Of a DNA stretch of 60,000 bases, positions 36,801-50,250 are shown piece after piece. The DNA comes from Membranipora membranacea (lineage: Eukaryota; Bryozoa; Gymnolaemata; Cheilostomatida; Membraniporidae). A model generated the notes under the pieces. It had not been told where the DNA came from and ran no database searches. It was given only the letters and a program-made list of their open reading frames with translations. Where the stretch lies: the NCBI GenBank assembly GCA_914767715.1, contig OU612068.1, forward strand, positions 14,572,001 to 14,632,000, in the 5' to 3' direction. Each line of letters starts with the position of its first letter. Position 1 is the stretch's first letter. The position numbers and the translations under genes are program-made.

Positions 36801-39800
36801 TTTATCAGTTGGTCAATGGTATTGGTATCTCTGCTTCTGAAGTTTGATGATATGTGTTAAAGGATGCATCAACTCTTCTTGATGTTGAATTGAGTTTTGA
36901 TTAAAGTTAGAATAATGTGAAGAGAAGTTGAAAATGAAATGTCTCGACAATGCATCATTGGGGAGTACCTCCCAGTTGCAGAATCTGTTTCTCTGAAGCT
37001 CATCAGCGCACACTTTCAGTTCTCCCTCATAGTACAGCTCATTTGGTATCTTTAGTATATCAGGATGAGATCTGAAGCTATTTACTAGCTTTGTCACGTA
37101 GTCTGAATCGTACTTCTTTGTATCTGCATCCTTCATATACAACTCATCATTCATCAGTCTCTCTAACATACTCATACCTATAAAGAGTTATCTCCTATGT
37201 TAAGAACACCACTTCCTCCAGAGAAGAAGTGTTTGACACCCAAAGCATCTAAGCTCCCCCATCAGTTGTCGGTTGAGATTTTAGAGGCCTTAAGGTTTTT
37301 GTAGTTTGGGGATTGTCCAAACCTGATCAAAGGGAGGCTAACTCCCAAAAAACTAGCAAACGCAGAATCTAACAAGTTGAAACCAAAACATATATATACT
37401 ATGAGTATTTATAAGTTTATGGTTGATTCAAATGGCTGCCTTTCATTTGCTATCTACTGACTCAGTTAGCTCGACGTTATCTAGCTCATATCACGGATAA
37501 TGGAAAATTTTGTTTGGTAGATGTGGAAACCATTAGGAATGAGTGCAATGTGTCACAACACATATTCATGGAGCACACTACATTTGTATACATATCAAAT
37601 ACATTGTTCAAATGCCAGAAAACCTCAAATATACCAAGATACAAGATTTCTACTTGACCCACCGAGGCCGCCCATCTTAGCCAGATCTGATCTGATGATA
37701 GGGCCTAGCTGTTTGGGATCACCAGCTAGTACTACTTGACCTCCATTTCTCATATTAACATCCAGAAGACCAGATAATGGTATGATAGTCTCTGGTTCTG
37801 TAGCATGTCCAGCCTCGTCAATAAATATGTGTGTGAAATGTGAGCCCATATCTGCAGACACCAGCCTGTAAATAGCCAAACTGTGTCTCAACACGAGACT
37901 AGTTCCCTACATGCTATTTAATCAAAGAGTAGAGGGAAGGATTTGATTGATTCGATAATAGTGATATCGCACAATCAATTTGTTGACTGATTTGTCGATT
38001 TAAAAAACCAAAAACCCAAAAACTGCTGCCGCGTGACAAAGCTATCAAAAGGGTCTGTAGCTTATCATTGATCTGTGTCTACAAAATTCACCACACCCAC
38101 CTGCCACTGGTGACTAAGGTTACAACTATGATTCTGATCATCTGTAAATCCTCTTTACATGGGAACATAACATTACCATCTCTGTCGTAGTTGGAAACTC
38201 TCAGAATCTACAGACAATAGAATAGAACAATAAATTACCTCATTCCCATCACAACACCACAACACATTTACTAAACATATAGAAAAAAATAATACAATGC
38301 ATCACAGGCTCACTGAAACTTGTATAGTGGTTAAGTTCCCCAGTATTCAGAAGTTTCTCCGACCGCTCCGACCTCAATGTGGTAATTTTTTTTAATGAAT
38401 CAGTCAACAGATCAGTATGAACTTAAATATATGTACACCAGGGTCTTGATACTGGGATCAATAGTGTTTGTTCCCTCTGTAAATGATAGTTGTCTCCCAT
38501 GTAAATCCAAATGCTACCTTATCCTCAACAGCCGCTCTTGGGCGGGAGAGAGCATGTAGACGAATGATATCCTTCTCGTCTATACCACCTTTGATGAGGC
38601 GCTGCGTTATCAAGTCAGCGGCATCATTCTGTGGAGCGCAGGCTAGAATCTTAGAGTCGGGCTTTTGCGAGTACACCTGAAAAAAACAAAACGTGAGTCA
38701 TGAATTATGAGTTTATGGATTTATAGGATATTATGAGCAAACTGATTTTTATTACAGACAAGGAGTATCTTTACTTGCTATCTTGCGAGTACTAGTTGTC
38801 AAAAGACGTTTTAGGAATTGAAAAAAACTTGACTGGGTATTTCATTTTTTTTGTTTATGGACAACTATCAAATTGTGCTGATCTCCAAAAATCTTTGTCC
38901 ATCCATACCTGTTTGATGGCCTCCACCATGGTGACAGTTTTCCCCGTACCAGGAGGTCCAAAGATGAGGTACGGAGCAGGTTTAGATGATCCTCTCAGTA
39001 TCTGATACACTGCGGTCTTCTGTTCTGGGTTTGTCTCAAGTTTCTGATCATAGAATCTATACAACATCATATAATATACTACATCATAATATCAAGGAAA
39101 CAGTTTGAATTTACTAAAAATTGAATTACAAATATCGGTACCAATTATTTTTAAACAAATCTGGTTGCTTAGGCGGAAGAGCAGGCACTGGCTAGTCCCA
39201 ACATTATATAATCATAATAATAATATTGCTAGACACAACAAGGTGTGTGTAAAAATAAACATATTAAAATCACATTGCAGTTATTTATTCATGTCAGAAG
39301 GCTTGGATGGGCGTCGATTCACAGTCAGATCAGATCAGAATGTTACTTTAGCGGATATCTGGGCCTTTTTGGTCCAGGATCTTATGCTCATTTGGCCACT
39401 CCTGACCATTATTTGAATTATCATTTGGTTGTAGAATAAAATACCTCCTAAAATTCCATATTATAAAGATTATTGTGACCCAGTATGAATTTATCTCGTA
39501 CTAACTTTAGGTTGTGTGGTACATATGAAGGGTGAGAGCTTATTGCTTCAGGAAATAAAACTGCCCTCAGGGATTGGTCTCTTTCTCCTGCCCAGGTTGC
39601 AGCTCGATGTTCCACCTTCATCGGTAGCCTGTTGATGGTGAACTCTATTTTATGTACCATTCCATTATAGAAATTCTTTCTCATTCTAAAACAGATTTAT
39701 CGTTTATCCAATAGGTACTAACTGCATAATAGAATATGGTATCATTAAGTGAGACTTAGGAACCTGAACATCCCGATCAAAAGAGAGTAGGTCCTCAGCA

Positions 39801-42800
39801 CAGGGTAAAAGGGGTCAAAGAGTTTTTGACTCGTAACGGATATCATCCATAAAAATGCTTATGACTGTCAATGTAATAGTTTTTTTTAAATGGATGAAGT
39901 TGTGCGCCCTTGTATAAATCAGGGATAATTGCTGAAAGAGAATTCGGTGTTCATCATCTGCCATTTATTTGTTACAATGTGATTTTTATGCAGGGTCGAT
40001 TTACTATCAAAGATAATGCAGGAGAGGGTATCGATTTTACTGGCTAGCATGTTTTGGGTAATATAGCTTCTAATCAAGAAGAGAAAAGGAAAACTTCTAA
40101 GTAGGTGTAGAGCAGTACCAGTTGATGAGAAGTAACTCTTATGCTTGCAAAAGAAGAATCAAACTTGATCAAGGTAAGGAGTTCAGCAGTCCCTGAACGC
40201 GGAGAGGGGGGGGGGAGAATTCTCTCTGGCAGTGCTGACCTTGTATAGAATCCAAGTTTTACATCTGCCTGCCCCACATGATGAACTATGCCCTGGTATC
40301 TGTTCCCATCCCTTGATTTAGGTGTTGCATAAAGTCTGTCTCCTCTCAGCACAGAGGGTCTGTTCTCAGCCAATCCAGGCACCTGAACATAAGAAAAAAT
40401 ACATGTGTAACCAAACCAGGTTTACGAACCGAACAAGGATGATCATTGTGCCAACCCCCGCGCAATTGAAATGATTGAAAACGCAAAGATGAAAGAATTT
40501 TTCTTCTATTTCATTTGACAAACGCAGCGGTTTTGAGTAATATTGTGTTAGTAAACTACAATTTACTACCATGTGTATATTTGTTACATATCTATTTTGG
40601 AAGCCTATAAGAGTATGCCAAAAACATAGATAAATGAGAACAAATAAAAGGTAGAATAAGATTTCATGCACTGAAGAAGTGGCTTTTGATTGCTTTTGAA
40701 TGATTTGACATCCTGGAACAGGTTGACAGCCAATGGGCAGGTCTCTAGAAAGCCTAAGACCCTCAATTTTACCCAGCCTAAGATTTTGCATCCCAAAACA
40801 ATTGTTGATGTGATGAAATTATGGTGTTAGAACTGGATTATAGTATGTGGTCACTGCTCAACATCATTATTCAGGATAAAAAAGAGAAATTCTATCACTA
40901 ACAAACGAGATAAGCAGTTAATAGGTTTAACATTCGTTAAAAGGCAGTTTACTTTGAGTGTGAGGAGATTGGTTCTGGAGTCCTTCAGCATTTGTGCGTT
41001 AGGCATCGTGTAACGATCAATGTCTTTTCTCATCTGCAGTTCTTCGATGTAAAGTAGATTGTTGAAATACTGGGAATAGTTGCTATAGTCCAAGTCTCTT
41101 ATATTCAGCATTTGTCTATTAAAAACAACTATTATAAAGACAAGAGATTTTAGACTAAGACAAAGATTTGGCAGAAAAAGCCAAATATCTAATGGCGCTT
41201 AAAATGTGATCTGCACTGAGTTTATGGTGATGCCTCAGTAGCAATACTGCGTCTTGAATAATCAACATCAGGAGTGGGCGAAATGGAGGTCAGATGTAAT
41301 TTGATGAAATTAACCATCTCCAGAACGATTTTTAGGACAAACTTTTCCAAAAATCCCTTGCTGCCCCGGACCAGGGAGTTTGAGCTGTCCCAAACAATAA
41401 TTGTGAGTTATCTGCTCAGACTCTTAAGGAGTATAACTCCATTCTGTGATGCAGAAATTATGTTTAGTGAGTTATTGAGGTTTTTTAAAATACTGCAGCT
41501 AATATTGTATTGAAGTTGTTAAAAAATAACTCGTTGACTTAAGTTCGATCAATGCCAACAGGGAGTTTAGGAAAAACTCCCTCAGTGTTTGTACCTGAGT
41601 GTTGGCAGTGATTATGATTATGCTCTTTATGATAAGCGAGTAAATTAATACTCTTTGTTGTAAATGTTACGTTGTCCCGTTTTGACCTGTAAATTCGGTT
41701 GGATTAGGAATTTCATTTTTTAATTGATATGCTTTATATACTTACATTAGATCTTCTTTATCCATATGCGACTTCAGGTAGAAAATCAGATTGGAAGGGA
41801 TGAAGTATCGCTCAAGTTTAAGCGTCATTTCTAACTGATTACCACTTCTGAAATACAACAACAAAACAACCAGCTCAATGTTCAGCATCAGATTTTGTTT
41901 TTGAGGCAGATCTTTCATATTTGTATTCCGTTATCTCTTGCCCAAAGTGAAGGTCAAGGATCAGACTAGTAGGCAGTGGGTTTGATTCATTGGATGAACT
42001 TTGTAAAGTTAATCGTCCATCTGCAATCTGCCATCTGCCTTGAGGACCATATTTTTCATAATATGATTCAAACACCAATCCATGTAACATGAACTAGCAA
42101 ACAACAATGTAATGTTATGTAAAGCTGCAACAGTCTTGCTATTTAATGATCTTAAATAGCTGATGACCATTTGTTGCTATGTTTCCTTTCTTTGATGGAT
42201 GGAGCTCAAATGGCCCTTATCGTAGTTTTGTGTCATGCCATGGTCAAACGAAGACAATAAGAGTTGTGGAAGCCCTCATACTTCATTGTCACATGCAGGC
42301 TACAGACAAGAATATTAAGATATCAAGATATTAAGGCTCTAAACCTCCAGAATCCAAGTGCAAAGTCTCACTTGGATCCCAGAAGTATATATATATATAA
42401 TATAATCTGCTATGTGAACTTACATCATTATATATTATGATTCCACAGTACTCTTTTCACTTACTCAAACTCGGGCAGGAAGTCACTTTCCACAACTTTC
42501 AGATTCCCCTCATCACTGTCACGATGCCTGATATGTGGGGTGTAGGGAGTAACGGGCTGCAGCTGGTCATACATCTCTACATCAGACTGCCTGATGCAGG
42601 TCAGAGTTTTCTCTCTCAGGATAGTTGTGGCTCCAAGACTAAACTTGTAGATGATTGAATTTAAGCTCACTCCTGGCTTTCCAAACCTGAATACAATTGG
42701 TAGTGTCTTCACTCCTGGTTCTACAGCTTCAACTTTGACACTCACTTCAATTTCACCTAAAAGATTCCATAATTGTGTTGCAATACAACCGAATTTTTGA

Positions 42801-44962
42801 AATTTTGTCACGATCAATTTTATTGAGAATAAATAACAAATGGAAGACTCCGCAGCCTCCTGAGTGATCTGTCTCTAGTGGATAGTCGACAGACTCGTTA
42901 CCCAACTACTTACCTAAGGGTTGTATATCCTCCCGCGTTGCCATATCATCAGGAAAGGATATAGCCAGGCCAGGAATGTCTTTATAGAGAGTTGGTTGCA
43001 ACATCGCGATGGCCGCTGTTCCAGTGTTATGAATTATGTACTTAAGCGTCTTCATGCCATATGTTCTCTCGTCATCCAGTATGATTCTATCAGCAAGTCC
43101 ATCTTCACCATTCGTTACCTCAGTTATTTCAATACCAGACTTATTTTCCATCATTGCTGCTCTGTAGCCAAATAACAAATCTTGATTGTAAGACCGGCAG
43201 AAAAGATTTAAGATTTGTTTGCGACAATTGATTATGATAGCCTGCTTAGTCATTTGCAATGCATGTGACCAGGTAGGAATGCAAAGTCTCTATTTGAAGC
43301 CCGGTTATTAAAATAGAATAAACACCTCACCTCTCATTTTGATACCGAGCAGCTTTCTCATTCCGTGTATGGCGGAGAGTTGTTTGATGTCTAAAAAGAC
43401 TTCTTGACAGCACTCTGACATTGCAAGTATCGCACTTGGTAAATTCTGGTGACGGTTGAGGTTTAATATCGAACTGACCACTACTTCTATCAACTCTAAA
43501 CACTTTGTCTTCTTGTATATGCTTCACGACATCCTCATGTGTTTTAGATTTGAAATCACAGCCATTTAGGGGACATTTGTAGCAGCCATCATCCTAACAT
43601 AAATAGATTTATGCTCTTAGAACAATCAATTTCAGAGAGAGAAAAGAAGTGAAAGTTATAATCATGAACCCCATTGATACGCACATGTGAGGCAACTCTT
43701 TCATTGGACTACATTACAGGAATCTCATCTAGAAGTACAAATGGCCAATACTAGTATTAATGGATAATAACGACAAATAATGGCTAATATAACTTAACAA
43801 AAATCACAATAAAAACATACCCTGGTGATTCTTGCTATAACCTTCTCCTCTTCCTTAGAGTGCACAGCGTGAATAAAATGATCACTCAATCCTTTATAGG
43901 ATGGAAACCCTCTGTCACAAAGCTTACACAGATGGTGTTCCATTCTCAGATTGTTCGACGTTGAAAAAGCTAACATCGTGTGGCTATCACCATGACATAC
44001 GATAGGCTTCAGACTAGCCATTTGTTTCCTCGCTCTGTATAAGAAGAACCTCTTTTCCTTGAGATATTGGAATATCTTCTCTGAGCTTATGCTTGAAATA
44101 GAGTGAAAAGCATTCATAAGCTTATGTGGTGTGACAAGGGTGGGACAACTCTGATGATGGGTGTTTGAGGCGATAATATTTGAGTGACATCGCCATTGAG
44201 ATCGCATCAACATGTACTTGACTTGAACAAAACACATCAGTAATATTTTTAGTTAATCACCATAGCCATAATGATCAATAAAAAATCGAATCAATGTGTT
44301 GTTTTTCAAGTTTGATGCAATGTTGATGTGATTGCGATGACACTGATAATTGAAGTCAAACAGAGAATGCGTTACCAAACTCACTTTTTCTGTGAGGTCA
44401 GTGGCTCTCCATGTCTAAATATATCTATAGCATAAATCAAATCACACTTCCGATATCTCTTACGCCCCAAGTTCAGCTTTGTGATAACAAACTTGTAAGC
44501 CACATAGTTCAGTACATCCTTGTATGATGCTCCTCCAAAGCGCGGTACTGAAAAGGGCAAAATCCATGTAGAGTGTATTGCATCTCTATTTGAACAACTG
44601 CTCACATTTGGTAAACGATCACCATTTATCCTAGCACATCTCCTCTGTCCTTTCTTTGAGTAAGGTATTTGGATGTCTGAGACAAAAACTTAGCCCTACC
44701 AAACTACCCAGCAGCCTCACAATGAATACAACTCTTTGCACTCACTATAACTACCTACAGAAGCCGACATCAGTTACAGGTCATCTGGGATACATCTATT
44801 AAACCATATAATACCTGGTAATGTTTCCATTTCTCCACTTTCATCAGAATCATCAGACTCATCAGAGTGTAAAGTCATCGTAGATATCTGATCGGACAGG
44901 GAACCTGTCGCAGAATGTAAGTTGTCCATCCTCCTAGCACCTAGCAAGTGGCTAGGAAACAT
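33868..44962 (-). CDS. MOV10-like SF1 RNA helicase with N-terminal zinc fingers
   Basis: Twenty coding exons: 44815-44962 (ATG), 44385-44547, 43821-44091, 43331-43593, 42914-43161, 42465-42756, 41942-42093, 41746-41847, 40953-41115, 40240-40382, 39506-39685, 38909-39056, 38518-38676, 38101-38207, 37663-37865, 36969-37177, 36343-36537, 35767-35979, 35433-35521, 33868-34057; about 1,210 residues. Phases agree everywhere except exon 6 to exon 7, where an acceptor or exon was missed. Order: an acidic N-terminus, a C2H2 finger (CKLCDRGF), a CPLNGC...H and a CDTC...H finger, MOV10 beta domains, then the helicase: motif I GPPGTGKT, motif II DEAG (not DEAD), motif [16 protein letters not shown]-like [16 protein letters not shown]-like VEKFQGQE and motif [17 protein letters not shown] together with these flanks identifies the MOV10 branch of UPF1-like helicases, which act in RNA silencing, retroelement and virus control. 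Donor 7 seems to be GC (ttgg|gcaaga). Confidence 0.9.
34574..34863. mobile_element. 290-bp foldback MITE in last helicase intron
   Basis: Arms of about 120 bases are inverted copies. They share cagctagttctgcatta and agcacttcttggtaaaaata, with outer ends aaagacttc...gaagtcttt. It has no coding capacity. Confidence 0.85.
34909..34942. repeat. CACAGAGTAATGATA palindrome, third copy
   Basis: atcacagagtaatgatatat is followed by the complement ccttactctgtgac. It is the same family as 16.7-16.9 kb. Confidence 0.75.
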
Positions 44963-45480
44963 CTCGCTCACTCACTACAAAAAGAAACTCCACAATGTGA
45001 TATCTAAAGCCTGACAAGTGATAAGTGTTCTCCCCTCCCATTGAACAAAGACTGTCAAGACAAGCTATGTGATATCATGCTTGCTTGACAGCATCTGCCT
45101 ACTCTCTCACTTTATCATTACGTTGGGTGTGGATATTGGTTTAAAGAGGCACACAAAGTTTCGCCTGAACCGCAACATCTCAATATTTTGACTATATCCT
45201 ACAAGGCAATAGTTTGAATGTGAGGTTAAGTTTTAATGTGTGATACAATCTAAAAGAGGGGCTAGTTATCATAAGTTTGTCTTGCATCAGGTAGCTGTTT
45301 ATTTTTAACAGCTCGGCCGATAACGATAACAACGACGCAAAATATATGAGTATAAAGTAAAGTCAGAAAAAAAGAAGGTGAAAAACATATTAGCTTACCT
45401 TTCGTTCACAACAAATGAAGGTGCTAGATGGTTACGGTGTCTTATCTTCAGTCTGATGCTCAGCTTTGTAATTAATGGGT
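44963..45480 (-). promoter_or_regulatory. 5' UTR exon and promoter side of the MOV10-like gene
   Basis: Upstream of the ATG the minus strand has a good acceptor (ctttttgtag, first exonic base 44974) and, further up, a strong donor (cgaaag|gtaagc, exon ending at 45399). This suggests a non-coding first exon just above 45399. The transcription start was not located. Confidence 0.5.
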
Positions 45481-46087
45481 TGTTAGAACAGGCTTTGCCA
45501 CAGATGAAGGAGGTAAGTAAGCATTTGATACTACTCGTAGCAAACAACCACAAAAGTTATATTTTGATATTTGAAGCGTAATGTTGTACTACTTCTAAAT
45601 TTGCATGTTATAAAAAATATTAAATTAGAAAATTTTAATTGTTTAAATTGCAAACTCTCATCCACCATTTTGTTTCAGTAACAGGCATACCCAATATGAT
45701 TGGCCAAGTGTTAATACTCTCGAAATAAATATATTGCTGGTAAAAGTTGATGTAGAAAAGTATTTGTTTCTATAATTAATGCAGTTATCTTTTGTTTGTT
45801 TTAATCTTAATGCATAAACAGTCATGTCAATTGAAAAATCATCTATAAAAAACAATGTTTTCGCCTTCAATAAAAAAAAATTACGCTTTTCTATGAGATT
45901 ATAAACAAAACATAGCTTCCCAATTTAATTCAGTTTTTGCAGCCATTGGGATTTAGGGGCTGCTGCCTGCCCTGTGGTGCAGAGCCAGCGCTTATACCCA
46001 GGATTTTCATTGTTGAGTATGTTGCCAATCTGTGAAGGCAAATTGCAAGTGGATTTATATCTAGTGGTGCCAGGGTTGTATGCCACT
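45480..46087. other. Intergenic between helicase 5' end and Harbinger element
   Basis: AT-rich sequence with no recognised gene. It probably includes promoter DNA of the minus-strand helicase. Confidence 0.4.
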
Positions 46088-46090
46088 TTA

Positions 46091-46104
46091 AGGTCTAAGC
46101 ACAC
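46091..46104 (+). repeat. Harbinger left terminal inverted repeat
   Basis: AGGTCTAAGCACAC directly follows the TTA at 46088-46090. The subterminal ctgcccgatttca lies at 46134-46146. Confidence 0.92.
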
Positions 46105-46719
46105 GTAGCCGATAGTGACACGTTTTTGGCAACCTGCCCGATTTCATTGCACATTCCGAGCTCAATCACGGCCGGAACATGTGCCTGCCAACGGAACGGG
46201 CATATCTGGCTGGTTATATATTTCTCAAACGGTTCAGTGATCTGCTGTGGTTTGATTGGCCCAAGGAAAGTCATGTGACATTGTTGCATAGCTACCTCAA
46301 AATAAAGCAATAGGAAATTGAACTGGCCACAGATCAACCACGCAGTGGGCCAGTAAGCTGCTGTGTTCCCTTGTTTGTCATGAATTTGGATGGAATCTAC
46401 ACAATCTGGATTGCCAGATTGCCATGTTATGTAACATGGTAGCTTTTTTTGCATGGAAACCATGGATATTTATAAGCAATGCTACCTGATGAGCCTGATC
46501 ACCATGAATATCTATAAACATGTAGACTGAGGTAAGTTTCCTCTCCAGACTCCTGACATTGCAATGTATACAAGGGCAGCAATCATTGTTGGAGGGGTTA
46601 TTCTAAAACTCAATATGCCATAGAAGCAAACTCTGGTTATGTGTGGTTAGAATGGGATTGGTCACAACAACAAAAGGCCTAGCTGTTGTTGCTGCAGGGA
46701 CTGGTCATCATTCACAACA

Positions 46720-49700
46720 ATGGAACACCAGGACGAAGATTTAGATTTTTACTCCGAGGAGCAAGAGAGCCTTCGGCTGCAGAGGGCAGCCTCTTCATGG
46801 CAGGAGCTTTTAATAGAGGCGGTAAAGGCACACCCTGTTCTTTGTGATCGTACTGCACCTGGAAAAAAAGATGCTGAGACAAACTTTTATGCCTGGGAAG
46901 CCGTTTCTACATCCCTTATCACCGACGGCCACATGAATCTTGCTGGAAGGGAGACAAGTCAGTTTTTATTGTAGTTCTTTATCAGTCGGAGTTTTTGAAG
47001 CCATCATGAATTGGGTTCATGCTTTGGTATCTTCAGTATAGCTGGATATGACAGGCGTATCACCTCCTGGCAAGGCTTCGCATTAAATAATAACACAACA
47101 TACACCAACACAATTGCATTGTTTGCCGCTATCGTCGTTGACCTGTCTATTAAAGCATGTTTTTTCTCTACTTTCCTTATCACAGCTGGTCAAGTGTGCA
47201 AAGAAAAGTGGGGGAGCATCAGGGATGGTTTTACCAAATCGATAGCCTCGAAAGAAAGACAAAGTGCCAGTGGAGCTGGAGCCCTGACTGGGTGGAAGCC
47301 ATATGTTTACTATCAGCAGATGCTCTGGCTGCTTGACTACAAGAAAAAGAGGAGGTAATATAAAGTTTTTCATGCTACCTTAATCATACAGAATATTTGG
47401 CATACCTTCCAAACATATGTTCTAGTATTAGAGACCTGGTAGTAAGCTGCATCAAGCCTATCCTACCAAGAATAATATCCATTCAATTTTATCGGACACT
47501 GATAAGACCAGGCTAGAAAGAATTCAAAGGTCAGCAACCAGAACGATTTTACCTGATCTTCGTTATGATGAGCGCTTAGAAGTTTTAAATCTGACCACTC
47601 CATCTGTTTTTACAACTAATATCAGCGCCAAACATTTTATGAAAATAGCCAATGATCCGATGAATCCTTTTTTAACTGTATTAAACGAAATCTGCTAGAA
47701 TATCCTCTCGTAAGCCTACAATTTTTAGACCAAACCTGTGTAGAACTGCTAAAAGTACCAAATTCTTTTTTCAATTTTGTAAGCAATATTTTGGTAACCT
47801 CTGATCTTTTTTTTTCTATACTTCATTTTTATTAGAGGTTTCTGCATAATTTTAACATTGTATATTGTACCTGCGGTGCTTTGTCAGCTCTGATGAGATT
47901 TAACACAGTTCTTTAAATCTTGTTCACAGAACACTAGATAACAGCAGCAGAGGTGACAGAGGACGAAGCAATGCCCCCGCCTCAGAAAGCTCTGAAAGCA
48001 GCACAAGAGCAAGCTCAGCATTGTCTTACCCGAGTAGACCAGGTTCCGCCCTTTCAGGCATCCAGCAGAGTACACCATTGGTTACGTCCCAGTCTGGTAA
48101 GTGCCTCGGCATCATGATTATTCCGTAACAACTACCAGAGACTTGTGGTGTGTACTATCTGTGTATACCATGTGATTAGTAAAACATCACAGCTCTTCTT
48201 GCATCATAGATAACATGTCAGTTCAGTAACCAGACACATTAAGACTATCAGCATCAATTCTTCTGTCTCTGTAGCCAGTGCTCCTAGGCTGCTGCTCTTC
48301 TTCATGATTCAGGTATTTTGAGTTCATTCCTTTGATCTTAACGGTACCTTTTTTTACAGTGAGTGATAGACTTCTTGCCCTGTTGAGCCCGCCAGCAACA
48401 ACCTTACCTGCTGAAAGCCCAGCCAGCCAAGACGAGCCGGTTACTGTTCCCTCATCAGGAAAACGTAAGCCTTAATTTTAACCAAAATGCTTGAATCCGA
48501 ATAATTTAAAACAAACAGTTGAATTTTTGATAATTTGTTGGCCTTGATACAATTATCGTTAGACAAGAGGGCAGCTTTCTTATATTTATGTATACATATA
48601 TATATATATATACACATACATATAAGGAGTTAAGTCTTTGCTATTTCTCTCATTATTGAAATAGCGACATTTACGTTTGGCTTACATACACTCACTTCAT
48701 TTCCTGTACATACACCAACACTACAGCTAGCCAAATGTTTGTGATAGCTTACATTAAGTCACCGACGAACTAGCTTAACATAAAACTCTAGCTAACATTT
48801 ACTCCTCTAGGGCATGGGTGGGCATCCTTTATTTAAATTATGCAGCATTTTAAGCACTGTGCGGTATGTGGAAAGAAACATCAGCTCAACAGAACTACTG
48901 GTTTAATCTTCTGAAGTTTTGTTACATCATATTACCTAATGGTTTCTGGGATTTGCTTGTATAATGTCTGTATCCCTGTGTTTGGTGTGTATGGTATAGG
49001 GCAGGGTGGTTGTGGGAACGGGTGCTTTGCAAACACTTGTGAAATGAGAGGAAATCTGGAACATTTCAGACAATATGCAGAAGCACTTGTAACGTGAGAA
49101 CTTTTTGATACAAACCTGCCTTTCTTGTTCAAAATGACAGATTTGCAAAGAATAATAAAACAGTAATATTACAGAACGCTGTAATTTCAACATTCAAAGT
49201 TCACTGTTCTGGATTATTTTGAAAAAGTATTTGGCACCAGTACAGTTATGATTTTTTGTGCAGCACGACTTGGGAAGCTTAGCTACATGCATAATACAGA
49301 ATGGCCACTATTTTGGAATATTTATTGCGATTACATAGCGCTATGCATACTTGGACATCCAAGTAACGATACGGGAATCAAATATGTGCAATAGTTTTTT
49401 ACAGGCATGGCCACAATAAGGCAGCAAAAAGTTTCTTATTAGGCCGCACTGGCATAAAGGCTGCAGTCCGCCCACAGCACCTCATGTATTTGTAATGTTA
49501 TCCCAGTGTTTATATTCATGTTGTAGGCCCGGCTTTTACTGCAGCGGCCAGCACTTATCACAAGAAAAAAAGATCAACAGGCAACAAGGCAACGACTGGT
49601 ATACAAGACACACTCCTGAGCGAGATACAGGACACAACTAAAATGCTAAAATCAGCAGTGGACAGCAAGGACGCGGACGATGCCTTCGGAAGCTTTATAG

Positions 49701-49882
49701 CTTCCGAAATGTGGCAGATCCCGCCAGGATACGAAAAAGACAATTTGAAACTGAAAATCCAGCAAGTGATATTTGAAACAAAATATCAATCACAAACAAC
49801 ATCCGCAATAACAACGACTCCGCGAGCGAAATTTGAGCTTGCCACGCCTTTTAACTATTCAGAGTACATGGGTCAAATGTGA
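46720..49882 (+). CDS. Harbinger-encoded MADF/Myb-like DNA-binding protein
   Basis: Five exons, 46720-46957, 47186-47354, 47930-48096, 48360-48464 and 49527-49882 (TGA), all in phase, give 1035 nt or 344 residues. An acidic start (HQDEDLDFYSEEQES) is followed by a MADF trihelix of the Myb/SANT type. Its elements are LLIEAVKAHPVLCD (helix 1), AETNFYAWEAVSTSL (helix 2), VCKEKWGSIRDGFTKSI (helix 3), then the WKPYVYYQQMLWLLDY segment. A Ser/Pro-rich linker follows, then a C-terminal helical part (DDAFGSFIASEMWQI...LKLKIQQVIF) similar to a BESS motif. In this superfamily the second protein binds the terminal repeats and takes the transposase into the nucleus. The frame is intact, unlike the transposase beside it. 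Confidence 0.9.
47430..47800 (+). mobile_element. LINE reverse-transcriptase 3' fragment, nested
   Basis: The frame near 47500-47600 reads DKTRLERIQRSATRTILPDL then RYDERLEVLNLTTP, the C-terminal part of a CR1/Jockey-type reverse transcriptase. It is frameshifted after that. It lies in intron 2 of the MADF gene, so it inserted into the DNA transposon. Confidence 0.75.
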
Positions 49883-50081
49883 GCAGCAATCATACTCTTA
49901 CCACATCATGTTATAATATTCTGTCTTATGCTCATTTTTTTATATATACATATATATATACACAAAAATAGATTATAATATTTACATTGCAAAGATGATT
50001 AATTTTTAATTTAAATCATAATAAATGTGATGAAAAATTAGAGTTCTGCTATTTTTGTTGTACATTTTAGTAAGATGTATA

Positions 50082-50250
50082 GATGGAAAGTAGCTTGCAA
50101 AGATATATGAAAAATAACTTGAAAAGACAGATGATAAAATATTCTGTAAAAATATTATAGTTGGATGTAGAGATGGAAAGTATGTTGCAAAGATATATGA
50201 AAAATAACTTGAAAATATAGATGATAAAATATTCTGTGACAATATTATGG
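50082..50250. repeat. Two 90-bp tandem units
   Basis: agatggaaagta, tgcaaagatatatgaaaaat and gatgataaaatattctgt occur twice, 90 bases apart. They lie in the 375-base gap between the two convergent stop codons of the Harbinger genes. Confidence 0.85.

Noticed and set aside
46095-46463. 122-codon minus-strand frame at the Harbinger left end
   Set aside because: It begins inside the terminal repeat region, has no family similarity, and lies upstream of the MADF gene on the wrong strand.
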